Position numbers and translations under genes: made by a program. 64,000 bases of DNA, taken from contig NZ_FOFR01000011.1 in the NCBI RefSeq assembly GCF_900110955.1, positions 1 to 64,000 on the forward strand, read 5' to 3'. The DNA comes from Lentzea xinjiangensis (GTDB taxonomy: Bacteria > Actinomycetota > Actinomycetes > Mycobacteriales > Pseudonocardiaceae). Positions 9,427 to 19,277 of the stretch are shown here, in pieces (position 1 is the first letter of the stretch; each line of letters opens with the position of its first letter). A model generated the notes under the pieces. The model saw nothing but the letters and a program-made list of their open reading frames with translations, ran no database searches and had not been told where the DNA came from.

Positions 9427-9860
9427 AGATCGTCAGCGCGGTGCTCCTGGCGGCAGCGGCCGCGGCGGCGGTCACCGCGACGTTCCTGCCGCTCTCGGAA
9501 CTGCTGATCCGGCTCGCACCGGACCAGCCGCAGACCGCCTACGTCACCACGGGCTGGGCCACGCACTTCGGTGGCACGAAAGATCGGCACGGCCCGCTGT
9601 TCGGCGTCCCGGTCGCAGCGGCGGCGATCGCGCTCCTCGCGGGCATCCGGTGGCGCAGAACCGCTTTCGCCGCGGCGGCGGCGCTCGCCGGCGTCACCGG
9701 CATGTTGTTCGTGTACCTGCTGAACGCCATCGGTTTCCACGAAGAGGGCAACATCGCGATCGATCCCGGCCTTGAGGCGGGCTTCGGCACCGGGACCTGG
9801 GTGCTGATGGCGGCGACGGTCCTCGCGTTCGGCGCCGTGGTGGTTCACCCCGACGACTGA
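9423..9860 (+). CDS. Small membrane protein 4 of a four-gene set
   Basis: 145 aa, with an N-terminal helix (KIVSAVLLAAAAAAAVTATFLPL), an exported loop with a TGWATHFGGTKDRHGP segment, and three more hydrophobic stretches. Last of the overlapping set; its stop lies 63 bases before steA. The shared plan of all four proteins (helix, exported loop of ~40 residues, three helices) suggests ancient duplication, although primary sequence similarity is low. Function unknown. Confidence 0.7.
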   Translation: MKIVSAVLLAAAAAAAVTATFLPLSELLIRLAPDQPQTAYVTTGWATHFGGTKDRHGPLFGVPVAAAAIALLAGIRWRRTAFAAAAALAGVTGMLFVYLLNAIGFHEEGNIAIDPGLEAGFGTGTWVLMAATVLAFGAVVVHPDD

Positions 9861-9923
9861 CCACCGTGAAACGCCCGGCGTGCCTCACCGTTCACATGCG
9901 CACCGTGAGCCACTATCGGGCGC

Positions 9924-11108
9924 ATGAAGCTTTCCGGGCTGCTGAGCCGTACCAACCACGAACTTCCCGGTGTCACGGGTGTCGCGCGGGTTGATCGGCG
10001 CGCGAGCGACCTGGTGCGGCGCGTCAGTCCCGGTGACGTCGCCGTGTTCGACCTCGTCGACCTGGACCGGCGCACGGCGGAAGCGCTCGTCGCCGCCGAG
10101 GTGGTGGGCGTCGTGAACGCCTCGCCGTCGATCTCCGGGCGCTATCCCAACCTCGGTCCGGAACTGCTGGTCGAGGCGGGCATCCCGCTGATCGACAACG
10201 TCGGCGCCGTCGCGCTGCGCGAGATCAAGGAAGGCACCAGGATCCGGCTGCACGAGGGGGTCGTGTACGCCGGGGAGCGCGAGCTCGCCCAGGGGGTCGA
10301 GCAGAACGCCGAGAGCGTCGCCGACGCGATGATCGAGGCGAAGGCGGGCATGTCCGCTCAGCTGGAGGCGTTCTCCGCCAACACCATCGAGTTCCTGCGC
10401 CGCGAACGCGCGCTCGTGCTCGACGGTGTCGGCGTGCCCGAGGTCTACGTGCCGATGCGCGACCGGCAGGTGCTGGTCGTCGCCGGCGGCCCGTCGCACG
10501 CCGAGCAGCTCCGCAAGCTCCGCAAGTACATCCGCGAGTACCGGCCGGTGCTGATCGGCGTCGACACCGGCGCGGACACGCTGCACGACGCCGGGCTCAA
10601 GCCGGACATCATCGTCGGCGACCCCGACGGCATCGGCACCGCGTCACTGCGCGCCGCCACCGAGGTGGTCGTGCCCGCGCAGACCGACGGCCACGCGCCC
10701 GGCCTGCAGCGGATCCAGGACCTCGGCATCGGCGCGGTGACGTTCCCCGCCTCCGGCAACGCCGAGGACCTCGCACTGCTGCTCGCCGAGGCGCACGGGG
10801 CGTCGCTGATCGTCACGGTCGGCCTGCGGGCGACGCTGCGCGAGTTCCTCGACCGCGGCCACTCCGGTTCCAACCCCTCCACGTTCCTCACCCGGCTGAA
10901 GCTCGGCAGCTTGCTCGTCGACGGGGAGGCCGTCGCGACCTTGCACCGCAGCCGGGTCTCGCTGGGCGTGATCGTCGCGCTGGTGGCCGCCGCGATCGCC
11001 GCCATGGCGGCGGCGCTCACGATGTCCGGCGTCGGTCACGTCTACGTCGACATCGTCGTCGACGGCTGGCAATCCGTCGTCAACTGGTTCAAGGGGATCT
11101 TCTCGTGA
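9924..11108 (+). CDS. steA: Putative cytokinetic protein SteA (Rv1697-like)
   Basis: 394 aa. The central part has a thiamin-pyrophosphokinase-like fold: VLVVAGGPSHAEQL, then LIGVDTGADTLHDAGLKPDIIVGDPDG. A C-terminal hydrophobic helix (residues ~349-371, VSLGVIVALVAAAIAAMAAALTM) anchors it to the membrane. Corynebacterium SteA and its partner SteB act in septation and cell-envelope control; the mycobacterial equivalent is Rv1697. ATG 9924; the stop overlaps the downstream steB/mctB start (GTGA), the pairing known for this family. Confidence 0.88.
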   Translation: MKLSGLLSRTNHELPGVTGVARVDRRASDLVRRVSPGDVAVFDLVDLDRRTAEALVAAEVVGVVNASPSISGRYPNLGPELLVEAGIPLIDNVGAVALREIKEGTRIRLHEGVVYAGERELAQGVEQNAESVADAMIEAKAGMSAQLEAFSANTIEFLRRERALVLDGVGVPEVYVPMRDRQVLVVAGGPSHAEQLRKLRKYIREYRPVLIGVDTGADTLHDAGLKPDIIVGDPDGIGTASLRAATEVVVPAQTDGHAPGLQRIQDLGIGAVTFPASGNAEDLALLLAEAHGASLIVTVGLRATLREFLDRGHSGSNPSTFLTRLKLGSLLVDGEAVATLHRSRVSLGVIVALVAAAIAAMAAALTMSGVGHVYVDIVVDGWQSVVNWFKGIFS

Positions 11109-12043
11109 TCACGCTGCGATACCACATAGTTTCGATCACCTCGGTGTTCCTCGCGCTCGCGGTGGGGGTCGTGCTGGGGTCGACCGCGATCAGCGGACGG
11201 CTGCTGTCGGGGCTGAGCGACGAGAAGAACTCGTTGGCGCAGCAGGTGAACGAGCTGCAGAACGACCGCAACGCGTTGAACGCCAAGCTGACCGAGGCCG
11301 ACGAGTTCGCCGAGTCCGTCGGCCCGCTCGCGGTGAAGGACCGGCTCACCGAGCGGACCGTCGTCCTGGTGACGACCGCGGACGCCCGCCCGTCGGACCG
11401 CGACGCGCTGTCCGGGCTGCTGAAGGCCGCGGGCGCCACCGTCACCGGCGAGGTCCAGCTCACCGACGCGTTCGCCGACCCGTCCCGCGGCGACCAGCTT
11501 CGCGACCTCGTGGCACGGTTGCAGCCCGCCGGTTCGCAGCTTCCCACGGCCGGTGACCCCGGAACGCGCGCGGGCGGCCTGTTCGGCACGTTGCTGCTGC
11601 TCAACCCCACCAACAACCAGCCGCAGGCCACGCCGGACGAGGCGGCCGCCGCGCTCTCCGGGCTCTCCAACGCCGGGTTCGTGAAGGCGAGCGCGGGCGT
11701 GAAGCCCGCGCAGCTCGCGGTCGTGCTGACCGGGGGCGCCGCGCTCGGCGACTCGGCCGCCGACCGCGCCTCGACCCTCGCGCGCTTCGCGACCCAGCTC
11801 GACCGGACCGGCGCGGGTGTCGTGCTGGCCGGGGCGGACGGGTCGGCGAACGGCACCGGCGCGCTCGGCGTGGTCCGCGCGGACACCGCCGCGACGTCGG
11901 TCCTGTCCACCGTGGACAACTCCGACACCCCGGCCGGTCAGGTCGTCGTGGTGATGGCGCTGCGCGAACAGCTGGAGGGGCGCTCGGGCCGGTACGGCGT
12001 CGCGGGCAACGCCGAGGCGTCCTCGCCGGGAACCGCGAGCTAG
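11105..12043 (+). CDS. steB: SteB/MctB family membrane-anchored protein (Rv1698-like)
   Basis: 312 aa, with one N-terminal membrane helix (ITSVFLALAVGVVLGSTAI), a short coiled coil (residues ~35-70), and a large extracytoplasmic domain. The M. tuberculosis homolog Rv1698 (MctB) is described as a copper-related outer membrane channel; the Corynebacterium homolog SteB is the partner of SteA in septation. Both names rest on family and synteny, and the exact role here cannot be read from the sequence. GTG start in a 4-base overlap with steA. Confidence 0.87.
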   Translation: MITLRYHIVSITSVFLALAVGVVLGSTAISGRLLSGLSDEKNSLAQQVNELQNDRNALNAKLTEADEFAESVGPLAVKDRLTERTVVLVTTADARPSDRDALSGLLKAAGATVTGEVQLTDAFADPSRGDQLRDLVARLQPAGSQLPTAGDPGTRAGGLFGTLLLLNPTNNQPQATPDEAAAALSGLSNAGFVKASAGVKPAQLAVVLTGGAALGDSAADRASTLARFATQLDRTGAGVVLAGADGSANGTGALGVVRADTAATSVLSTVDNSDTPAGQVVVVMALREQLEGRSGRYGVAGNAEASSPGTAS

Positions 12044-12071
12044 TGGCGCGACCCGGCCCGCGGGCACGCCC

Positions 12072-12770
12072 CTAGTACTCGGTCGCCCAGCCGCCGGGGA
12101 GCTGCTTGACCAGCAGCTCCAACGCTTCCGGCGTCCGGGCGCGGGCCCACAGCCACTGGCCGTCGTCCTCGCGGACGATCACGTCGTGGCCCGCGAACCA
12201 GCGGGTGCCGGGGCTGTGCAGCGGCAGTGCGGCGAAGTGCTCGCGCAACAGGGAGGTGTCCGCCTCGGACATCTCCCTGTCCGCTGTCTCGGCGCCGTCG
12301 CGGAACAACGCCTCGGAGAGCACCATCTCCACGCACGCCAGGGAAAGCCGGGGCAGCCACGGGTCCCAGCGCTCCCGCGACTTGTCCACGAGGTCGTGCT
12401 TGACGAGCACCTCGGGGTCGTCGTCCGCTGTCGTCGAGCCCCAGCTCGCGACCCACTGGTTCTCGTCGCGGAAGACCAGGACCTCCCTGCCGCCCGCGTC
12501 GCGGTCGAGCCGCAGCTCGGCGGGGGTGAGCAGGCGGTCCTGGTTGCTGGTCAGGTCGGGGCGCTTGCCGAACAGCGACAGCGCCTCCTTGAGCGCCTCC
12601 GGCACGCGCACGCCGAGCCGGTCCTCGGCCTCGGCGAGCTCGCGGCGGGTCCAGCCGTCCTGCGGCTCCAGCGGTTCCGCCCACGCGGCCGCGAATCCCT
12701 CGATGAACCGCCACGCGGCGGAGCGGTCGTGCACGGCTCTTGCGGCGTCCCCTGGCACGTCGAAGGTCAC
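12072..12770 (-). CDS. SMI1/KNR4 (SUKH) domain protein
   Basis: A 232-aa protein with the pattern of SUKH-fold proteins: WTRRELAEAEDRLGVRVPEALKEALSLFG near residues 40-70 is the conserved SMI1/KNR4 entry motif, and VFRDENQWVASWG is a typical later strand. SUKH proteins are often immunity proteins of polymorphic toxins, but many are stand-alone. No toxin gene lies beside it. It sits on the opposite strand between steB and pyrG, where M. tuberculosis has none, so it is an insertion. GTG 12770 is favoured (AGGA ~10 bases upstream); the frame is open to 12827. Confidence 0.75.
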   Translation of the reverse strand: MTFDVPGDAARAVHDRSAAWRFIEGFAAAWAEPLEPQDGWTRRELAEAEDRLGVRVPEALKEALSLFGKRPDLTSNQDRLLTPAELRLDRDAGGREVLVFRDENQWVASWGSTTADDDPEVLVKHDLVDKSRERWDPWLPRLSLACVEMVLSEALFRDGAETADREMSEADTSLLREHFAALPLHSPGTRWFAGHDVIVREDDGQWLWARARTPEALELLVKQLPGGWATEY

Positions 12771-12790
12771 GTGACAACGATTCCTGATCC

Positions 12791-12834
12791 CGGCCCGTGC
12801 CGGGGGGAGTTCGGGAAAACCCCCCACTGGGCCG
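12791..12834. other. Nested inverted repeat upstream of pyrG
   Basis: CGGCCC (12791-12796) pairs with GGGCCG (12829-12834) and encloses GGGGGG (12802-12807) paired with CCCCCC (12820-12825). It lies between the divergent SMI1/KNR4 and pyrG genes. It may be a regulatory or terminator-like structure; its role is not known. Confidence 0.4.
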
Positions 12835-12902
12835 ATCGGGTGATGTGATCTGCCGGGTCGTGGTGCGCTGAGTGACCGGCGGCGTGTTAGCGTTAGGGCC
12901 CG

Positions 12903-12924
12903 TGGACGGGGGACTTTCCCCCAC
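12903..12924 (+). promoter_or_regulatory. Candidate pyrG leader hairpin
   Basis: A short hairpin with GGGGG (12908-12912), loop ACTTT and CCCCC (12918-12922), directly after a GTTAGGGCCC stretch at 12892-12901 that could supply a GGG transcription start. In Bacillus, pyrG is controlled by extra G residues added at a GGGC start when CTP is low; these Gs pair with a pyrimidine-rich leader strand and block a terminator. The parts here resemble that design, but no T-tract is present and the promoter is not certain. Confidence 0.3.
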
Positions 12925-12946
12925 GATCTTCACGGGAGCCCCGTTG

Positions 12947-14625
<1,679 letters not shown>

Positions 14626-14629
<4 letters not shown>

Positions 14630-15258
14630 CCTCCTCAGGAGCGGCGAGGCACGACTTCCGCACGGTCTCCAGCGAGGACGTGCACGTCGGGAAGATCCTG
14701 GCGCTGCGGGTCGACGAGGTCGAGATGCCCGGTGGCGGCACGGCCAAGCGCGAGATCGTCGAGCACACCGGCGCGGTCGCGGTCGTCGCGGTCGACGAGC
14801 AGGGCCGGGTCACGCTGGTCCACCAGTACCGGCACGCGCTGGGCCGGCACCTGTGGGAGCTGCCGGCCGGCCTGCTCGACCACGAGGGCGAGCCGCCGGT
14901 CGTCGGCGCGCGCCGCGAGCTGGCCGAGGAGGTCGGGCTCGCCGCCGAGCACTGGCACGTGCTGGTCGACGTCGCCGCGTCGCCCGGTTTCACCGACGAG
15001 GTCGTGCGCGTGTTCCTGGCGCGCGAGCTGTCCGAGGTCGACCGCGACGTGCAGGGCGAGGAGGAGGCGGACCTGGAGGTCCACCGCTTCGACATCGCCG
15101 AGGCCGTGCGGATGGTGCTGTCCGGCGAGATCGTCAACGCGTCCTCGGTCGCCGGGCTGCTCGCGGCCCGCGAGGTGATCGAGGGACGCGTGGAGCCGCG
15201 GCCGGCCGACGCACCGTTCCGCGACAAGCCGACCAGGTTCATCGCGCGCAAGAAGTAG
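14626..15258 (+). CDS. Nudix hydrolase, ADP-ribose pyrophosphatase type (Rv1700-like)
   Basis: 210 aa with a clear Nudix box ([19 protein letters not shown], then AEEVGL; catalytic REL-EE-G pattern) around residues 80-104. The ELPAG lead-in is typical of ADP-ribose pyrophosphatases, which hydrolyse ADP-ribose to AMP and ribose-5-phosphate. The M. tuberculosis enzyme at this position is Rv1700. GTG start in a 4-base overlap with pyrG. Confidence 0.9.
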
Positions 15259-15267
15259 GTTGGACCG

Positions 15268-15663
15268 GTGAAGACGATGAGGGGTGCGGTCACGCGGCTG
15301 GGCGCGCCCCTCGGCGTCTTGGCCCTCGGTGGCGCGGGCGCGGTGCTGCTGTTGTTCGTCGACCCGAACAAGCCCGGCAACCTGCTGCCGAAGTGCCCGT
15401 TCAACTGGCTGACCGGGCTGGACTGCCCAGGGTGCGGCGCTACGCGCATGGTGCACGCGCTGCTGCACGGTGACGTTGTCAGCGCATTCCACTACAACGC
15501 GGTGCTGCTCGCGTTGGGCGTCCCTCTCGCCGTGTGGCTCTTCGCACGGTGGACGAAGGACCGGTGGACCGGGGAACGGCGATCCGTGCCGAAGTCGGTC
15601 GGTGTCGCCGTTCTCGTCGTAGCTGCCGTGTGGGGCGTGGGCCGGAACCTGGCGGGGATCTAG
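15268..15663 (+). CDS. DUF2752 membrane protein
   Basis: 131 aa with about three membrane helices and the DUF2752 hallmark CPFNWLTGLDCPGCGATRM in the loop after the first helix, followed by a helix containing HYNAVLLALG. The two conserved cysteines of CPGC suggest a metal or redox site, but no function is established. GTG 15268 lies 9 bases after the Nudix stop, so it is probably the last gene of the pyrG operon. Confidence 0.85.
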   Translation: MKTMRGAVTRLGAPLGVLALGGAGAVLLLFVDPNKPGNLLPKCPFNWLTGLDCPGCGATRMVHALLHGDVVSAFHYNAVLLALGVPLAVWLFARWTKDRWTGERRSVPKSVGVAVLVVAAVWGVGRNLAGI

Positions 15664-15742
15664 GCTCGGCGCTTGCCCGGTCTGGAGCACGCCGTGGTCC
15701 GTCGCGGCCCCGGCCGGGGTCGGCTCACCCCCGCCGCGGCGG

Positions 15743-16354
15743 CTAGTCCCTGAGCTTGCGGCCCTGGGCGTCCGTGCCGCCGTTGACCAGGATGATGATC
15801 CCGTCGATCAGCGACCAGATGCCGCAGCCACCGCAGGTCAGCAGCTGCGCGACGGCCATGCCGGTGTGGCCGGTGTAGAAGCGGCCGATGCCCAGGTTGC
15901 CCAGGAACAGCTGCAGCACGCCGGCGGCGACCTTCGACTTGTCCGACAGCGGCACGCCGGTGACCGGGTCGAAGCCGTACGGGGCGGCCGGGTTCGCGTA
16001 GCCCATGCCTCCCGGTGCCATCCCTGGCGGCGGGGGCGGGGCGTACTGCGGCTGGGGGCCGGTGGGCGGCGGGTAGTACGGCTGGGTGTGCTGGGGCGGG
16101 TACCCCGGCGGCGGGGGCACGGCGGCGAACGGCACCGAGGGCGGGGCCAGGAACGGCGGGTGCGGCTGCGGGAGGTCCCGGAACAGCTCCGCGAGCTCGT
16201 GGTAGGACTGCGCGCCGGACGCGCGGTTCACCCGCTCCTGGTACTCGCCGATGTCGAGCCGCGCGAGCGCGAAGTGGTCGTTGAGCGCGGTGATCGCCTC
16301 TTCGCGCTGCTGGTTGCCGATGCGCTGTTGCTCCGGCCCGGATGCTTCTGACAC
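15743..16354 (-). CDS. DUF1707-like and TM2 domain membrane protein
   Basis: 203 aa. Residues ~10-60 resemble the actinobacterial DUF1707 domain ([26 protein letters not shown]). A Pro/Tyr-rich linker follows (residues ~70-130). The C-terminus is a TM2 domain, two helices with [14 protein letters not shown] and a [16 protein letters not shown] segment. Role unknown; TM2 proteins are small envelope proteins. GTG 16354 is used: a TAACGT -10-like box (16363-16368, reverse strand) would start transcription about two bases before it, so the mRNA is nearly leaderless. No convincing -35 was seen. Confidence 0.82.
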   Translation of the reverse strand: MSEASGPEQQRIGNQQREEAITALNDHFALARLDIGEYQERVNRASGAQSYHELAELFRDLPQPHPPFLAPPSVPFAAVPPPPGYPPQHTQPYYPPPTGPQPQYAPPPPPGMAPGGMGYANPAAPYGFDPVTGVPLSDKSKVAAGVLQLFLGNLGIGRFYTGHTGMAVAQLLTCGGCGIWSLIDGIIILVNGGTDAQGRKLRD

Positions 16355-16407
16355 GGCTGCGCACGTTATCCGATGCGGCACGCGGATATCGGGAATACGC
16401 TGCGACG

Positions 16408-16659
16408 ATGCCGGTCGGTGTCCCAAAGGAGATCAAGGACCACGGGCACCGGGCCACCGGAGCGGACCGGTCGCCGCCCGGTCGCGGGGCCGTGTTCTAC
16501 TGCGTGGGGACCACGCCGGGCGGGGTGCCGACCGCGCCACCGCCGTACGTCATCGCCTTGGCGGACAAGGGTTCCGGCCCTGCTGTGGCGAGGATCCCCG
16601 GCCGGCCGGGGACAGCGGCGCACGTGCCGGGGGAGATCTTGTCGGAAGGGCTGGCGTGA
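16408..16659 (+). pseudogene. ald: Collapsed alanine dehydrogenase relic
   Basis: An 83-codon open frame. The first residues ([15 protein letters not shown]) match the N-terminus of alanine dehydrogenase (usually M-x-[VI]-GVPKEIK). The second half ([20 protein letters not shown]) matches its C-terminal PGAVPRTST...LPYVLALADKG region. The ~300 residues between, including the NAD-binding domain and catalytic residues, are gone. In Streptomyces ald lies in this pyrG-xerD-parA neighbourhood, which supports a decayed resident gene. The stop overlaps the xerD start. A short peptide may still be made, but it cannot be an enzyme. Confidence 0.72.
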
Positions 16660-17543
16660 TCGAAGAGCTGGTGGCGACCTACCTCGACCACCTCGCCGTG
16701 GAACGCGGCACCGCCCGCAACACGCTCGACTCGTACACCCGCGACCTGCGCCGCTACACCGAGCACCTGGCCTCCCTCGGCGTCGGGGACTTGAGCGCGG
16801 TGACCGAGGCGCAGGTGAGCGAGTTCCTCGCCGCGCTGCGGGAAAGCGGGCTCGCCGCGTCGTCGGCGGCGCGGACGCTGGTCGCGGTGCGGGGACTGCA
16901 CCGGTTCGCACATCGCGAAGGCGTGGTGGCCAACGACGTCGCACGTGCGGTGCACCCGCCGTCGCCGCCGAAGAGGTTGCCGAAAGCATTGCCCGTCAAT
17001 GATGTTCTGACTTTGCTCGACACCGTCGCGAACCCGCGGGACAAGGCGCTGCTGGAGCTGCTCTACTCGACGGGCGCGCGCATCTCCGAGGTCGTCGGGC
17101 TCGACGTCGACGACATCGACGCGGATGAGCGAACCGTTCTGCTGGACGGAAAAGGGGGAAAGCAGCGGCTGGTTCCCGTAGGGCGGCCCGCATTGGCCGC
17201 GGTGGACGCGTACCTGGTCCGGGCGCGCCCCGAACTGGCGGCGAAAGGCCGTGGGACACCGGCGTTGTTCTTGAACAAGCGGGGCGGCCGGCTCTCCCGG
17301 CAGAGCGCGTGGACCGTTCTGAAGACCGCCGCGGAAGACGCCGGGATCACCGCGGCGGTGTCTCCTCACACGCTGCGGCATTCGTTTGCCACCCATCTGC
17401 TCGAAGGGGGTGCGGACGTTCGGGTGGTGCAAGAACTTCTCGGGCACGCATCGGTTACGACCACTCAGGTGTACACACTGGTGACCGTTACGACTTTGAG
17501 GGAGGTCTACGCAACTGCACACCCTCGGGCCACTGGAACATGA
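16656..17543 (+). CDS. xerD: Tyrosine recombinase XerD
   Basis: A 295-aa site-specific recombinase that resolves chromosome dimers at dif. An N-terminal SAM-like core-binding domain (residues ~1-85) is followed by the catalytic domain with Arg142 (STGARISE), a Lys in the GKGGKQR hairpin, His238 and Arg241 (HTLRHSF), His264 (LLGHAS) and the nucleophile Tyr273 (TTQVYT). Length and position before parA/scpA are as in M. tuberculosis and Streptomyces, so this is the housekeeping XerD, not a phage integrase. GTG start overlaps the relic upstream. Confidence 0.93.
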   Translation: MIEELVATYLDHLAVERGTARNTLDSYTRDLRRYTEHLASLGVGDLSAVTEAQVSEFLAALRESGLAASSAARTLVAVRGLHRFAHREGVVANDVARAVHPPSPPKRLPKALPVNDVLTLLDTVANPRDKALLELLYSTGARISEVVGLDVDDIDADERTVLLDGKGGKQRLVPVGRPALAAVDAYLVRARPELAAKGRGTPALFLNKRGGRLSRQSAWTVLKTAAEDAGITAAVSPHTLRHSFATHLLEGGADVRVVQELLGHASVTTTQVYTLVTVTTLREVYATAHPRATGT

Positions 17544-17567
17544 GGCTTGCACGGGTACGGTGGGCAG

Positions 17568-17897
17568 GTGCCGAACTTGGACGAGCCGTCCCCACAGGCC
17601 ATTGATCTAGCCGCTGTGCTGCACGCGCTGAGCGACCCGACACGGCTCGCGGTCGTTCGCCAGATCCAGTCGAGCGGGGAGAGGCTGTGCGGGGCCTTCG
17701 AGGTGGACGTGGCGAAGTCGACCCTCTCCCAGCACCTGCGCGTGCTGCGCGAGGCGGGCATCACCCGGACCCGCTGCCGGGGCAACCAGCGCTGGGTGTC
17801 CTTGCGCCGCGATGACCTGGACCACCTCTTCCCGGGCCTGCTCGACGTGGTGCTGACGGCCTCCGAGCGCCGCACGCGAACGGACGTTCCGGCCTGA
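17568..17897 (+). CDS. ArsR family winged-helix regulator
   Basis: 109 aa with the ArsR-type helix-turn-helix: LHALSDPTRLAVVRQI, then VAKSTLSQHLRVLREAGI and the wing TRCRGNQRWVSL. No CxC metal-binding motif is seen; a single Cys (GERLCGAF) precedes the recognition helix. The target is unknown; such proteins often sense metals or small reactive molecules. GTG 17568 is favoured over TTG 17547 because it gives the usual N-terminal length. It lies 24 bases after xerD. Confidence 0.87.
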   Translation: MPNLDEPSPQAIDLAAVLHALSDPTRLAVVRQIQSSGERLCGAFEVDVAKSTLSQHLRVLREAGITRTRCRGNQRWVSLRRDDLDHLFPGLLDVVLTASERRTRTDVPA

Positions 17898-18030
17898 CCC
17901 GGGTGTTGACACGCCGGTCGGAGACATTTTCCCGCTCCCGCCGGACCGGCGAGGCGCGTTGCCGCTCGCACGGGTGCGGCCTAGGCTGCGCCCGGAGAGA
18001 CGACTACGACCAGATGAGGGAACGCCAGCC

Positions 18031-18954
18031 ATGTCGACACCGGAGCACGTTTTCGCGCCCCGTGCCGATCTGAACCTGGCCCCGCACGCCGCGCCGGTGG
18101 ACGACGTCGCCCACGAGCAGCTCGACGGCGTCGGCCCGACCGGTCGCACCCGCCGCCACATCCCGGATCCGCCGCCGCTGCTGCACCACGGCCCGGCGAA
18201 GATCCTCGCCGTGTGCAACCAGAAGGGCGGCGTCGGCAAGACGACGACGACCATCAACCTGGGCGCGGCGCTGGCCGAGTACGGCAGACGGGTGCTGCTC
18301 GTCGACTTCGACCCGCAGGGCGCGCTGTCGGTGGGCCTCGGCGTGCACCCCCACCAGCTCGAAACCACGATCTACAACGTCATCATGGAGGGCAACACCG
18401 CCGTCCCCGACGTCATCCGCAAGACCATGGTCGACGACATGGACCTGCTGCCGAGCAACATCGACCTGTCGGCGGCCGAGATCCAGCTCGTCTCCGAGGT
18501 GGGCCGCGAGCACACGCTCGTGCGCACCCTTCGTCCCGTCATCGACCACTACGACTACGTGCTGGTCGACTGCCAGCCCTCGCTCGGCCTGCTCACGGTG
18601 AACGCCCTCGCGGCCGCGGACGGAGTGCTGATCCCGCTGGAGTGCGAGTTCTTCTCGCTGCGCGGCGTGGCACTGCTCATCGACACCATCGAGAAGGTCA
18701 AGGAACGGTTGAACCCCAAGCTCACCATCACCGGCATCCTCGCCACGATGTACGACCCGCGCACGCTGCACTCGCGCGAGGTCATGGCCCGCGTCGTGGA
18801 GGCGTTCGGCGAGATCGTGTTCGACTCGGTCATCAACCGCACGGTGCGCTTCCCGGAGACGACCGTCGCCGGTGAGCCGATCACCCGCTGGGCCCCCCGC
18901 TCGTCCGGCGCCAACGCCTACCGGGCGCTGGCCCGCGAGGTGATCGCCCGGTGA
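18031..18954 (+). CDS. parA: ParA family ATPase
   Basis: A 307-aa chromosome-partition-type ATPase. A ~60-residue disordered N-terminal tail precedes the deviant Walker A CNQKGGVGKTTTTIN; VLLVDFDPQGALSVGLG is motif A' and VLVDCQPSLGLLT is Walker B. ParA proteins of this locus (Rv1708 in M. tuberculosis, upstream of scpA) are distinct from the oriC ParA and no ParB gene is adjacent. ATG 18031 has GAGGGA 10 bases upstream. Its stop overlaps the next GTG start. Confidence 0.92.
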   Translation: MSTPEHVFAPRADLNLAPHAAPVDDVAHEQLDGVGPTGRTRRHIPDPPPLLHHGPAKILAVCNQKGGVGKTTTTINLGAALAEYGRRVLLVDFDPQGALSVGLGVHPHQLETTIYNVIMEGNTAVPDVIRKTMVDDMDLLPSNIDLSAAEIQLVSEVGREHTLVRTLRPVIDHYDYVLVDCQPSLGLLTVNALAAADGVLIPLECEFFSLRGVALLIDTIEKVKERLNPKLTITGILATMYDPRTLHSREVMARVVEAFGEIVFDSVINRTVRFPETTVAGEPITRWAPRSSGANAYRALAREVIAR

Positions 18955-19277
18955 ACCGCCGCCCGACCCTGCCGGGCGCGGCCGAGCTGTTCCGGCTGAC
19001 CGCTGCCCCGGCCCCCGCCCCCGCTCCCGCGGAACCGGCCGATCCGCCCGTGCAGCGCCGCGGCTCCGGCCGCACCAAGCACACCACGAAGATCACGGTG
19101 TACGTGTCCGACGAGGAACTGCTGGCCCTGGAGCAGGCACGGCTGACGCTGCGCGCGTCGCACTCGCTGGGGGTCGACCGCGGCCGCGTGGTGCGCGAGG
19201 CGATCGCGATCGTGCTGGACGACCTCGAGACGCACGGTGACGAGTCGTTGCTGGTACGCAGGTTGCGCGAGCAGTGA
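18951..19277 (+). CDS. Small protein with ribbon-helix-helix-like segment
   Basis: 108 aa. A Pro/Ala-rich N-terminus (residues ~20-40) leads to TKHTTKITVYVSDEELLALEQARLTLR, which looks like the strand and first helix of a CopG/RHH DNA-binding fold, followed by a helix with RGRVVREAIAIVLDDLE. The gene sits between parA and scpA with 4-base overlaps on both sides, so it probably belongs to the chromosome-organisation operon. The DNA-binding role is inference. Confidence 0.75.
   Translation: MNRRPTLPGAAELFRLTAAPAPAPAPAEPADPPVQRRGSGRTKHTTKITVYVSDEELLALEQARLTLRASHSLGVDRGRVVREAIAIVLDDLETHGDESLLVRRLREQ

Noticed and set aside
16656..17543. Tyrosine recombinase as a sign of a prophage or integrative element
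   Set aside because: It has XerD length and lies in the conserved core order before parA-scpA; no att duplication, tRNA or phage genes nearby.
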